Source: Actinomucor elegans (taxonomy: Eukaryota; Mucoromycota; Mucoromycetes; Mucorales; Mucoraceae). From it: 64,000 bases of DNA. How positions within the stretch are numbered: the stretch's first letter is position 1; the number at the start of each line of letters is the position of its first letter. A program made the position numbers and the translations under genes. Shown here piece after piece: positions 36,948 to 47,974 of the stretch. The notes below the pieces were generated by a model. The model was not told where the DNA came from. It did not search any database and saw only the letters and a list, made by a program, of their open reading frames with translations. The stretch covers positions 434,001-498,000 of the forward strand of contig JAMSLZ010000009.1 in the NCBI GenBank assembly GCA_026027325.1, given 5' to 3'.

Positions 36948-37031
36948 ATGAACTTGTACCATATTATTAGCCTTGGTATCTTTGCAGGCTTAGTCTTGAG
37001 TTTGTTGTTTCTAAATAACAGATATCGTTAA
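36948..37031 (+). CDS. Possible 27-residue single-helix membrane microprotein
   Basis: ATG-initiated frame of 28 codons: a hydrophobic span (HIISLGIFAGLVLSLLFL) flanked by a short polar start and NNRYR at the end. Positive charges at the C-end suggest N-out/C-in topology. Resembles in shape the tiny subunits of membrane complexes (for example Ost4-type), but the sequence does not identify it. A chance ORF of this size is common, so this is a candidate only. Confidence 0.25.
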   Translation: MNLYHIISLGIFAGLVLSLLFLNNRYR

Positions 37032-37559
37032 GTGATGTTTGCTTCTGACAGTTCTTTTTTTTTTTGATACTCATAACCAATATTGCGCGCTTGTTTCTAA
37101 ATGTTTTCTATCCGAAAAACAAGCCCTTTTTCATACCACTTAATCCATACCTTCACCATTGTAATAATAATCCCGTTTTCGGGAGCAATATTCCGTCTCC
37201 GCAGCTCTAGTCTTCAGGGCAAACTTATCGCAGCTAACATGAACGACGCTATCTGACAAAGTAAAAGAGTTGAAACTTTGTTATTTTTCAGTCCTAATTT
37301 ATTTAAAGAGCTATTCCGATTCCATGAATTAATTAATTAATTTGCAGATCATCTTCGAGGACTGGAATGAGTAAAAATAGTTAATGATCAGCATCGAGTT
37401 GGAAGTCGAATTAAATACTTGATCTACTTTATCTAAGAATAATCAGTCAAGGTTTATGTTCTCAGAAACACAATAAAATAAAAGTGCATAATTTGGAAAG
37501 CAAGAAATAAATCCATATTATATAATTTCCTTTACAACGCCTTGAACACCATCAAAACA

Positions 37560-37853
37560 TTAATACGACGTCAGTGCTACCGTTACTACTACAATGATAC
37601 GCACGTAATTCCATTGCTTTTCGGTGATTTTAATACCTGTTAATGAAAAAAACATTGCCGAAAACAAACTTTGTAAACATAGTCGCAACCACCAGTGGTA
37701 CAAGCTAGCTAACAAATTACAGTTAGATATTAGCGGTAGTTGGTATATCAGTTGAAACAAAGGTTGGACTGCGATCGATAATTCATGTCTAAATTGTAGG
37801 TGATATTTTATAAATAAAGCACGAAATGCATACGAATATATAAATTTGAGTCT
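37560..37853 (-). pseudogene. Lone coding fragment resembling TMEM33/Pom33 C-terminal region
   Basis: Open for about 97 codons after a stop pair, with no ATG at its head: FIYSYAFRALFIKYHLQFRH, then LASLYHWWLRLCLQSLFSAM. The order (hydrophobic entry, R-x-L-F-I-x-Y, charged helix, R-L-C-L-Q-S) recalls the C-terminal part of TMEM33/Pom33 ER-shaping proteins. No upstream exons for the four-helix N-terminal part were found within 500 bp. I read it as a relic or a mis-assigned exon; the family call is weak. Confidence 0.25.
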
Positions 37854-38502
37854 TCATCATTCACTTGACGCAAATGACTGACAATAATTCAACAATCTCT
37901 AAACCTACCCAAATTGTTGTCGCATTTCCTCAGTTATCGAATATAAAACACTCTAAATATCTATGTAGGATTTATATCTTACTAAAGTATATCTTAATCA
38001 GTCACACTTATTGTATACTTGTCAAATACCCCACATGATAAAGTTACTCCATAAATTCCATGCCTGGAATCTCAAGGCCATTATTATTGTCCAAACAGTT
38101 ATATAGCTATATGCAAGTTACTGTATGTGCAAACAAGGTAAACTTCAATGGATATAAAAACCACCTAATTTTTTTTTTTTTACTATGAATACTCCCGATC
38201 TGAAAAGAAAGAGATCAATACAAGTCTCCTTCCATTCTTTAGGAAAGCCTGTTTTAATATATTTATTTTATATATAAATCTTTCAATTGCTTCTAAAAAC
38301 ATTTCAATCCGAAATTCAAGACATGCGATATATGCTGAGTAACTTTGACCACTTTGTTTTTAAATCGTACATTCTAACATTCTTTCTTGAATTACTCAGG
38401 AATGAAACATACTTAGACATGCTATGTCAGAAGGCAAGGAGCTACCATCAAGTAGCTGTAAACTCTGACCAGCAGCTCACATATCCGAATTACACGGTCT
38501 AC

Positions 38503-38542
<40 letters not shown>

Positions 38543-38554
38543 GGCCGTATGGAC

Positions 38555-39105
38555 CAAATTTGTGATGGTTGAGGTGCAAAATATTGGAAAGCCAAGTTAT
38601 ATTCTGACTGTACTTCTAATGATATCTATTGGATGTTATGTTGCAAAACCGGTCAAGTAAATATTAATCTCTTGAAGTAATCTCCAGCTTATTTGAAGGG
38701 TTTGTTTAACGATAACAATATTTGCGGTCAACGTTTCAGAATAGTTCCAGGAGATATAACGCGGTTTTTGCTTTTACTTCATTTAAATGTGATGCTCCAT
38801 ACTTGAATGATAGTAATATGCCATTTCAGATACACGGTTAAATATGCTACGCTCAAGGGCCTTTGATAGCACATCAATCTTCTGAAGTAAAGTTTGCCCA
38901 ACTATGTATCTACCATCCTGAGTTCACTGCAAACGTTAGATCTTCAAATAACACCGAAAAAGATGATGATAAAGATAAGCTAGATGATACAATTATTTTA
39001 AATTTAAGCTCAATGGTTCATGAATCGAATCCTTTCATTATTCTTTATAAGACATCGCAAGAAGTTATTAATACTGAGCATAACGAAGTTAATAGCTTCT
39101 GAAGT
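38555..39105 (+). pseudogene. Helitron helicase-like domain relic
   Basis: Decayed piece of the N-terminal helitron_like_N region of a rolling-circle Helitron Rep/helicase. In successive frames it reads GAKYWKAKLYSDCTSND, then CCKTGQVNINLLK, then GLFNDNNICGQRFR, then SSRRYNAVFAFTSFKCDA, then MPFQIHG, then FAQLCIYHPEFTANVRSSNN, and LNLSSMVHESNPFIILYKTS. These follow the order of the family: C-x2-CGA-x-W; CC-x-x-G-x-V; L-F...F-R-x-N-I-R-x-Y-N; A-F-x-S; IHG; QLYIYDP; NPY-x-x-x-F. At least three in-frame stops (after a Cys position near 38570, after NLLK near 38672, after IHG near 38835) and a frame change near 38741 disable it. The Rep HUH motif and helicase domain are missing. Confidence 0.75.
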
Positions 39106-40079
39106 TCCTTTTCTTCTAATATTATGTGAAATAGATCTAATAATCAATCGGTCCTTCAAGAGATCCTGCTAAATATTATGTCTGATCAGCATTTCTTGTT
39201 CAGAAGAGTAAATAGCTGTATCTAAAGAATCCTCAGACATAATATTATCTCTCCACTCTTGTCACATGAAATAGCTGTATACCTTGGTAGTAAACAAATA
39301 ATATTTATATTTTATAACACCATACAAAAAAATAACAAAACAGCACAGCGATTTATCTAGGGTTATTTTAATACACAGTCCCTTTTCTCGGTTGTAAGAA
39401 GTCATCAATAGGATAAGGCTTGATTATAGCGTCAGTTTCATCAATTAATATAATGGTTATTATATAGAATTATCATGTACCTAAAGTAGAAACTTTGCCA
39501 GCTTCTTTGATCAGACAGTTCAGTGAGGAGTTGGAATGAACACAATGAAAACATCTTATCTATTGTTTCAGAAGTCGAACTCATTGATTAGCATATAAAG
39601 TTTGTTTGATGCATAACAGACTTAAATGGTACTTTTCGTTAGCTTAACTTGTCACTACCATATTTACGATATCTGTTGTAAATAATACGACAATAAATAC
39701 GCTTACTTCTGAAGCCATGTTTCTGTACAGACTATGTTCTTATGCTGATTAATAAAGCAAATCATTTTCATAATAAGTTCTGCACCAAAAACATACCCTT
39801 TTTTTTTCTTTTGAAAATGTTCTCCAATATAGTATATAAGGCTTCTGAGTGTTATACTATATGTATTATTATATCTGTAGGGAACTGAGTATCCTGACAT
39901 TCATGTTTTGGTTGAGTTCAAAGCTGCTCATACCCAGAGTGTTCACACGAAATGTGCGTTGATGCACAATTTTTTTTTCGGCGTACTTTTACTTTTGTAT
40001 CATCTGCATAAATGGCGTCCCGAAAATAATAAATATCTCGGGCGCTTCGTTTAATAGCTTTTATTTTCGACATTCAACC
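39106..40079. other. Spacer after Helitron relic with short fold-back
   Basis: No supported gene. Perfect 14-base inverted arms (39172-39185 and 39233-39246, AATATTATGTCTGA and complement) enclose 47 bases and could mark a small non-autonomous element. The part near 40000 is the promoter of the NPC2-like gene. Confidence 0.5.
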
Positions 40080-40877
40080 ATGGCTTATCACAGAAGTTTG
40101 CTTTGTATTGCTTTGGTTCTTTTACTTTTGCGTGAGGCATTTGCAAACTTGATTCAATGGCCTAGTATCACCACTAAACAACTCACTACTGTGTTTGAAG
40201 ATTCAACAAACGTTATAACGGAAAACTGCGGTGAGCGTACTTTTATATCTTTACATAAAGGACTTCAAGTAACTAAACTAAACTCTTGCATCCAGGTATT
40301 CCAGAAGATATATTGGAGATTGAATATATCAAGGTAGTGCCATCAATTATCAGTCCTGGCAAAGAATTTACACTTGAAGCGGAAGGGAAACTGAAAGAAA
40401 AAATTGAGGATGGTGCCTATGTGGAGGTAGTAATAAAGATTGGTCTCATCAAAATTTTGAGCAAAACCTATGATTTGTGCGAGACACTTAGAAACAAAGA
40501 AGGTAATAACATTATGTGCCCTATCCCAGCTGGTGATATTAAGGTAATTGGGAAGAGTATCCTAATGCTTCGCTAACTCACAATTTATCAAAACAACAAA
40601 ACAATAATTCCACTTGTTGAATGAATAGGTATCTCAGAAGTTTAATCTACCAAGAGAAATCCCACTTGTGAGTTAACTATATCAACTTAATCAATGGTAT
40701 GTGTTCTAATACTTCTATTCTTGTACTGTATAGGCCCGTTTCAACCTTGTATTTCTGGCTTACACGGCTGATGAAAATGACATTGGATGTCTTAAAGCAA
40801 TCGCCGACTTTCAAAAACTTCCTCCATTCAGAGCTGAATCATCAATAGTTACCATGAACTATCATCTTTACGACTAA
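40080..40877 (+). CDS. Secreted ML-domain (NPC2 / PG-PI transfer protein-like) lipid-binding protein
   Basis: Small secreted or vacuolar protein that binds sterols or phospholipids in a beta-sandwich pocket. Four exons. A signal peptide is clear: MAYHRSLLCIALVLLLLREA, probably cut after AFA. Then come the ML-domain marks: a first Cys in NVITENC, VVPSIISPGKEFTLEAEG, the central CETL...NNIMCPIPAGDIKV pair, and LARFNLVFLAYTADENDIGC with the last paired Cys. The three disulfides of the fold can be drawn. The 20 residues after this end (FQKLPPFRAESSIVTMNYHL) are longer than usual. Length about 180. Vacuolar or extracellular sterol handling is inferred from the family. Confidence 0.85.
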
Positions 40878-41462
40878 ATCTACTAGGCACTTACTTAACT
40901 GTTTCTACTATTACGTGAAATATTTAAATAAACAATATGTGCTGTAACCAGAATAAGCAACATTATATCCGCATTAACATGATAGTTCTGAGGTCAAACA
41001 TACATCAGTACAAATGTATAACAAAATTACTTAACTGTATATCATTCTCTAGGCATATTGTTGGTAAATCCTTTGATGTGCCTGTTATGTGCTGGCAAAA
41101 GAATATGCTGATTTCACAAGTAATCAGTGTTGAACAATAGTGGGTTCATGAATATGGTAACATGATAAAAAACTGCAAACTATATAATAATAGAAAAAGA
41201 AGGAAAACAGAGCGCTGGGTTTATCTGTAGATATAGAGCTAGTGGTGTTCTTTGGATGAACAGACTTGTTCATTTGTATACTTCACTTTATGAAAGGGAG
41301 TATTGCTTTTCAAAATTTTATTGATTTTATTATCTCAAACAAAACTATTTTTTTTTATGAAGCCTACATCATAAGGAATATAACAACATTATCGTCTTGT
41401 ATAACTAATTGAATTACTCTAAGCGTAAATCCTAGTACCAGAGCCATAAACATTAAAATCGC

Positions 41463-41497
<35 letters not shown>

Positions 41498-43663
41498 GCC
41501 AGGTATTTGAATACTCTATTCATGATGTTACTCGATGAAAAACTTGTAACTATAAAACTGTATTTAATTCAACAAGTCATGGTAGAGCCATAAATTTCAG
41601 AAAATGTAAAAATACAAATGGGCTCGTTTAAATGAAGCTATACTAGTTTTATAATGTAGATTGAATGATGTATAGATCACCCAATTCATTACAATCTAAT
41701 GTTATTTCAAGCTCAAAATAAGTCACTGCATCTAGTAAAATTGGAGATCTACTCCAGTTTATTAAATATCGTATTCGCATTTGTTAGATCATAACCCTCA
41801 TTATCCAAATAATATCTTTTTGCTTTAATGATATAGCACATAACGTACTTGGCTAGGAATGGTAGTTTCAGTAGGGAACGATATCATTATATCAAATATC
41901 ACTAAATCCAAATCCTATTGTTGCGTGCATTGAGGCAATCTCCATATGCACTTCAAATAATAATACTGCCATTTATAACTAAACATTCCATATTAAATAG
42001 ATTACTTGAGTATCACTTACAAAAACTGATAAAAATTGAAACAGCTGAGGGAATTATTGGGTTTATGGAGTGAATTAATGGCTAATAAACAAGGCAAAGA
42101 TGGAGAATAAGAAAATGATTGACAGCACTTGGCCATGTAGGTACTATATATGGATACCAAACAATCGAGATGTATATTGGTTGACACAACATACCAGAGT
42201 GAATGTCGATTATCCCATAATAACGGTACATCCGCTCGATCTTGATGCAGTGTACATATAAATACAGTGTTATTATTATGCCAATCATTTTGATTTTATT
42301 GAAGGAATGAGCCTCGCTCTAGATCAATTATTTAACAGTGCTGATATTCAAGAAATATTATATGCAGACACTGTACAAAAGTTGATTGCATATCCAATGG
42401 TGTAAAGAGGTTTGAAAGTTTGCTTAAATTGAGAAAATATCCTTTGATGATGAACAGCCATCAATTCACTTGGTTTTTCGAGGTATAATTAAAGTAACCC
42501 GTATATTATATTTAAATGTTAAAAACCTTACAGAAATATGAGTTGATATTTTCTAATACAAAGAGTCTGAATTATCAATGCACTACCCGTATACCAAAAT
42601 AAAATGCTATATATACCGAATCTTTAAAATAAAGCTTTGTATCTTAGGGCATATGGATAGATTTTTTCTAAAATTAGTTCATTTTTATCACCTAGTTCTA
42701 TCGATAATCCCAATTTAATATCACATTTGATTTGTATTACACGATCTGATAAATAAGCCATTGTAGCTACTATATTTAATTCAAGTACAATGAGATTATA
42801 ATACATTAATTAATGGCTGGAAATAAATTACAAGGGTGGCATGATAGCATTATTCTTAAGTATGAATTAAAAGTATGCTTGATAACATCAAGTGAACTGA
42901 TAGATATAAAAGGGAATTAATATCTTTACCCGTTCTATAGTAAAGGGTTAACAAGTCTCAATTCTTACTCTTTGTCTATACTATTATTTCTCAGTAAATA
43001 TCAATTGTGGGCTTCCAATTCCATATATACGATTGATCTCAATCAAATGGTCTCATCAGACCAACAATTAATTATTAGATTAAGCCATTGCTACTAATAA
43101 AATGGTCAATTGATGTAAATTAGTTTGTTTCATTAAATGTCTTATACATACTTGTTGATTATAGCATTTCACCTACGTATCATGTACCTCTTTTGAGTAG
43201 TTAAAAGTGATTTTTTCTATTACTAATGTATTGAAGTACGATTTTGTCAGTACTAAACCCAAAATAAGCGACACCTTGCCAGAAATCAATGATAATATTT
43301 AAATGAAATTTGCTAAATCTTTTGATAAAGTTGGAAAATAATTACTCCTAGCATTAGCAGCAGATTTGATGTAAATACAACGCTTAGCCTATCTATCAAA
43401 ATAAGAACAAAAGATTATTACCAAGACATTTTTGTGCTGAGCAAAACAAAATTTTTTTTTTCACGATGAAACATATTATCAAAGCTGAATTCAGACGTGC
43501 TTTTATTTGAAAACTTGAATGGATAAGATATTCATTCATACTATCAGCTTTACTTTAAACTATTGAGCAAAATTATAAAACTAGGGACTAGATTCTTACA
43601 CAGAATGATCAGCGAAGCCATGTTACACGCACCACACCCACGAAATGTGGAAAAAAGAAGTAA
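40878..43663. other. 2.8-kb gene-poor spacer
   Basis: Strongly AT-rich. It has a 31-base A run at 41464-41494 and several frames of 60-70 codons on both strands with no recognisable motifs. No repeat pair or RNA gene was seen before the tRNA-Tyr. Confidence 0.5.
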
Positions 43664-43745
43664 TCCGGCTTACCTGATTCGAACAGGTGACCTAAAGATG
43701 TCTTTTCACTACAGTCTTCCGCTCTACCAACTGAGCTAAAGCCGG
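43664..43745 (-). tRNA. tRNA-Tyr (anticodon GTA) with 9-nt intron
   Basis: Acceptor stem CCGGCTT (from 43745) pairs with AAGCCGG, discriminator A at 43664. The D arm is AGCTCAGTTGGTAGAGC, and the T arm CACCTGTTCGAATCAGGT. The anticodon loop CTGTAG is interrupted after base 37 by TGAAAAGAC (43700-43708), then A and TCTTT complete the arm. The mature RNA has 73 nt. Introns at this place are normal for eukaryotic tRNA-Tyr. Confidence 0.95.
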
Positions 43746-43815
43746 TGCTACGATTTTGTAAATCAGTTTATATTATATATTTCTCAAAAAATAAAAGAAT
43801 CACGTGACTTTATAT

Positions 43816-44070
43816 ATGCCCTTATTTGGAATTATTATAATTTTTGCTATTTTTAATTGGCTGTATGTTTTGAAGTGCGCTATTACTGTCAATTTTTTTT
43901 TTTTTTTTTTTGGTTTTTATCATTTAATACTGGATACACAAGTATATTCTGCCAAGAAATCTAAAAGAGTCCTGCGTGTTATTCCGATAGATCCATTTGA
44001 AATCTTTACAGAAGGAAGCAGTAGCAAATGTTCGAGAAAGGAAATTCAAGTACAAGTGATATCATCTTGA
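43816..44070 (+). CDS. Hypothetical small protein with N-terminal membrane segment
   Basis: 84 codons from ATG. A hydrophobic start (LFGIIIIFAIFNWLYVL) is followed by a stretch encoded by a 19-base T run, then a basic and polar tail (YSAKKSKRVLRVIPIDPFEI and SSSKCSRKEIQVQVISS). No family recognised. The T run makes the frame fragile, and an intron around it is possible, although no donor/acceptor pair keeps the frame. The tail looks more protein-like than chance. Confidence 0.3.
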   Translation: MPLFGIIIIFAIFNWLYVLKCAITVNFFFFFFGFYHLILDTQVYSAKKSKRVLRVIPIDPFEIFTEGSSSKCSRKEIQVQVISS

Positions 44071-44221
44071 TTAGTATCAAACATGGTATAATCCGTACTG
44101 CGGAAACACATTGTACTACGTGGTAGTTTGCAAGCTGGATTTATTAGCAAGTGTTACTTCCCAAGCCTTTTTTAATATTTTTCTTCAGTTTCTTTATCCT
44201 TTCTTCTATTATTCCACGAAA

Positions 44222-45233
44222 ATGTATCCATACGGTCAGGTAATTACCAGCCAAGGCACATAAAGGTACTTAAATACTCAAATAACTTATGTTTTAGGGA
44301 CCTCCATCATCTTCGCACCATAGACAGTCATATCAACCCAATCCTTTTCAGTCACCCCCACCACCACATCATCACCAGCAATACCGTCAATCTACGTTAC
44401 CAAGTCTGAATACCCCTATACCAACAAATAATCCATACAACTCTCCATTACAAAGAAGCAATACATTCAGTAAGATGATATCAGGCGAGATTATCACGTT
44501 TATTAATTGCTGTTATCTTAAATAAAGCGCCTTTAGCTGATAGAAGGGAACAGTATCTATGGGATTTGTTTCAAAGGGTAGATGCTGATCATTCTGGATC
44601 TATATCAGTGTATGAATTACAAACTGCATTAGTGAATGGAGACTGGAGCCCATTTAACATAGAGACAGTTCGTATGATGGTCGGTATATTTGACACAGGC
44701 AAGTATGCATTAAATAATTGCAATGTAATATTAATTCTTTCTCTAGATAATAATGGCACCATTGATTTTCGCGAGTTTCGAGGTCTTTGGAAATACGTCG
44801 AGGATTGGAGTCGTTGCTTTAAAAAGTTCGACCAAGATAACTCTGGAAGTATTGATTGCTATGAGATGGGTCATGCGTTGCGCACATTTGGATATAACTT
44901 GAGTGATAGGTTCGTTGGTATACTGATCCAAACATTTGATAAATACGGTAATTATCTGAATACTACTATAAGAGCTGGTTTTTGACTTTGTTTGAATCTA
45001 CTACTAGGAAATGGAGATATTACTTTTGATAATTTTGTTCAAGCTTGCGTTACTTTGTCCACATTAACAAAGTCTTTCCGAGCTAGAGATTATGAAAGCA
45101 GAGGGTCTATCATTATAAACTATGAAGACGTAAGTATTGTTTTTGTATCTATGAGGTTTATTTATTAATAGGAAAATGATTACAGTTTTTGACTTTGGTT
45201 ATAAGCAGCAGGCCCGATATGAAGGGCAGTTGA
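44222..45233 (+). CDS. Penta-EF-hand protein (ALG-2/Pef1-like), copy 1
   Basis: Calcium sensor of the PEF family (PDCD6/ALG-2, yeast Pef1), which links calcium to membrane traffic and repair through dimerisation of EF5. Multiple exons. The N-terminus is Pro/His/Gln rich (MYPYGQ, then QSPPPPHHHQQYRQS). EF1 DADHSGSISVYE, EF2 D-TDNNGTIDFREF, EF3 DQDNSGSIDCYE, and EF4 GNGDITFDNF follow. EF5 is eroded: FRARDYESRGSIIINYED lacks the Asp ladder that copy 2 keeps. About 240 residues, ending VISSRPDMKGS. The second EF loop is interrupted by a 48-bp intron (44699-44746) that starts with GC: ACAG|GCAAGT, ending CTCTAG. The closest relative in the window is the gene at 46587, in tandem. Confidence 0.88.
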
Positions 45234-46586
45234 GATTGGTAATAATTTAATAAAATATTTTATAGCGTGATCCTAGCTTTTTGATTCAGTGTGTTTCGAG
45301 TAAGACCAACCATTAATAAAAGCTTGTATATTCTATTTCCTACTTATCACTGATAATATGATAATAATTATGTATTTGTTTGCTTCTGCTACTATTCTCC
45401 GTCAATTTTTATGCTATTTAAAGTCTTAAAAAAGTGGAAGTGGGACCAAAGCGTACCTTGATTTGTATGCTCAGCACTACGGAATACATACTGATCACTA
45501 ATTTCGTCAAACAATATATATTGAATCTTCGGTAATGATATATATATATATTAAAACCATAAAAGATAATCAAAAGCACGCAAAGAACCGGGATTATTCG
45601 TTAAATCCCAAGAAAAATATAAAATCAATAAGCTCTTCCAAATGATCATATTTCCATGCTCATATATTGCAATTGGTAGACCCTAAAAGTTGGTATATAC
45701 TGTCACTTGGAGAATGCACGGAAGTTGAAATATTTTGGTATTCATGATATCCTATGACGGTCACCAAATCACATCTAGATTGAGATAAACTAAATGTTCA
45801 CGAGGGGGGGGGGGGCATAGATAATAGTGTACTTCTACAATTGACCTAATTTTTTTAATAGTGCTCCAATGCAGGCTGATAACAGAGACAGATAATGATC
45901 AATACACGCTGGCGCAACGGAGAATGAATATATGATCCATGATGTCCATTGCAATTGTATAATCGCGTCTTGGATTCCAATAAATAGTTGTAAATCAATG
46001 GATACCGAACAAATAATAAAGAAACCAATGCTCTTTTTAGCGAATGACCTTTTCAACTAAAAATTAACTTTGACAAACGCTAGAGAAATTCAACGATATA
46101 ATATTTCGAGGCAGTTTAGACTATAATTCTCTTTTTAGATTTAATTTTACTTTATAGATAAGATAGTGCGGTCTATTTTTTCATGTCGAAAGAAGATTAC
46201 CATTACGAATCTCAAGTAATAGATTCATTTTGGAAGACATAAGTGAATTAAACGCATAGTCAAGTTAAATCTCCGCTTTTGTTAGGCTGCCTCGAGTAAC
46301 ATGATGTTTAATGAATCAGCTGCAAGGTAAATATATCGGCTCAATATAAGAGAATCCAAGTCGAGCCTGCTTAGCCAAATAGCGGGTTAAAATGCTGCTC
46401 AATGTAGAGCTTATTCGGCTAAGGATGATATAGGCTATTGGATGAGCAAAGTGGTTCAGCCTCTTACTAAAAGTGATTGAAACTCCATGACCCAGTGGAA
46501 AGAAGCTATTTTAGGTCTTCCTCTTACCTTTTCCCTTCTTCTTCTTCTTTTCCTCAAACACTTTTTTTTTATATTAAAGTAATACC
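45234..46586. other. Spacer between the two PEF genes
   Basis: 1.35 kb, no gene seen. Contains a G13 run at about 45804-45816, unusual in this AT-rich DNA, and a short (TA)n at 45540. The end is the pyrimidine-rich promoter of copy 2. Confidence 0.5.
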
Positions 46587-47555
46587 ATGTCCAACCCATA
46601 TCAACAACAGCAATATAGGCCTCAATATACTCCTCAACAGCAGTATCAACAGCCTTACCAACAGCAGCAGTATCATCAACAGCAATATCAAGCTCCTGGT
46701 GGCTATAACCAAGGGGCTTATCCTCCTCCCCAAGGAGCTTATCCGCCTCCACAACATGCCCAGAGACCTCAAGGCATCCGTAAGTAATATCCTAAGAGCA
46801 CCCAGCCCTAGTTTATTAAAAGTGGTGAGTTATTTTATAGCTCACGGTGCTGACCCTCAGCTCTGGAATTGGTTTACTGCCGTTGATACTGATCATTCTG
46901 GCCAACTCTCTGTTGATGAGCTTCAACGCGCTTTAGTGAATGGCGATTGGAGTCCGTTCAACATCGAAACTGTCCGTACAATGGTAAACATGTTTGATAA
47001 AGGTATAGCATAGGCTTGGCATTTTTTTTTTATATTATTACTACGGTTAAAAGGCTAACTATTTGTCTTTACAGACAATAGTGGTACTATTGACTTTACC
47101 GAGTTTGCTGGATTATGGAAATATATTGAAGACTGGAAGAGATGTTTCCAGACCTTTGATGCAGATAACTCTGGAAATATCGATCATGTTGAGATGGGCA
47201 ACGCATTAAAGACTTTTGGTTATAACCTGTCTGATCCGTTTATTCGCGTTTTGGTTCAAAAGTTTGATAAATATGGTAAAGGAAATGATAAAGCGAAGCG
47301 TTTCTTATTTAACGAATAACTTACACACCTAGGCCATTCCGCAGGCAAGGGTAACATTACCTTTGATAACTTTGTTCAGGCATGTGTCACTATCAAGACG
47401 CTCACTGATTCTTTCAGACAATTTGACACTGATAATGATGGCTGGATTCAAATCAACTATGAACAGGTATTTTGTATACTTTGAAACTATGTGTATTGTG
47501 GATATTTACATGTCTTTTATAGTTCTTGGAGTTGGTTATTCGCCAACGATCTTAA
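46587..47555 (+). CDS. PEF1: Penta-EF-hand protein (ALG-2/Pef1-like), copy 2
   Basis: The better conserved of the two PEF genes. The N-terminal 60 residues are a Gln/Tyr/Pro low-complexity tail (QQQYRPQYTPQQQYQQPYQ; PPPQGAYPPPQHAQRP), typical of the family's flexible membrane-targeting end. Then EF1 DTDHSGQLSVDE, EF2 DKDNSGTIDFTEF, EF3 DADNSGNIDHVE, EF4 GKGNITFDNF, EF5 DTDNDGWIQINYE, and the conserved C-terminal FLELVIRQRS. About 225 residues. Intron positions match copy 1 (within EF2, after the EF3-EF4 linker, before the last exon), here all with GT donors. Its stop lies 263 bp before the left end of the DIRS element. Confidence 0.92.
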
Positions 47556-47866
47556 AACATATTATCGCCGAGAGAAACGACTTGCAAAAACAGGAAATAA
47601 ATAAGTTATTAATGTGTATATATACTCTCTTTATTTCCTTTCAGACTACTACCTAATATTAATGAACATTAACTATATGCCAAAGAGATATAATAAAGTA
47701 TGTCCAACTTTTTTTCATAAGGCTGTGCAAACTTGGTATGACAAAACCAAGTTAATGTGACCAATTGTGCTAGACTTGCAGTATCACCATCTCCAAATTA
47801 ACGGTTTTTTAATTTGTGATTGTTTGTTGTTCCTAAAACAATCTCAGTTGGCTCCACTCCGTCTTC

Positions 47867-47949
47867 TAATGTGATAGATGCTCTCAGAGCCACGCTTTAT
47901 TTTCCTTTTTGTAATAAATAATAGTTTCCCTTTCTTCCCTATATCTTTC
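47867..47949 (+). repeat. DIRS left inverted terminal repeat
   Basis: 83 bases identical to the reverse complement of 51998-52080. It starts TAATGTGATAGATGC and ends CCCTATATCTTTC. The part outside it (47819-47866) is found again, inverted, in the internal complementary region. Confidence 0.95.
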
Positions 47950-47974
47950 AAAGCCACGCATCGTGGGGTTAACT

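Larger units (their letters stand above)
36719..38554. other. Gene-poor spacer
   Basis: Apart from the microprotein candidate and the TMEM33-like fragment given separately, I see no gene. A 33-base T run at 38505-38537 borders the Helitron relic. Confidence 0.45.

Noticed and set aside
45804..45816. G13 run as a G-quadruplex or regulatory signal
   Set aside because: A single homopolymer in a spacer with no nearby start site; more likely a slippage tract.
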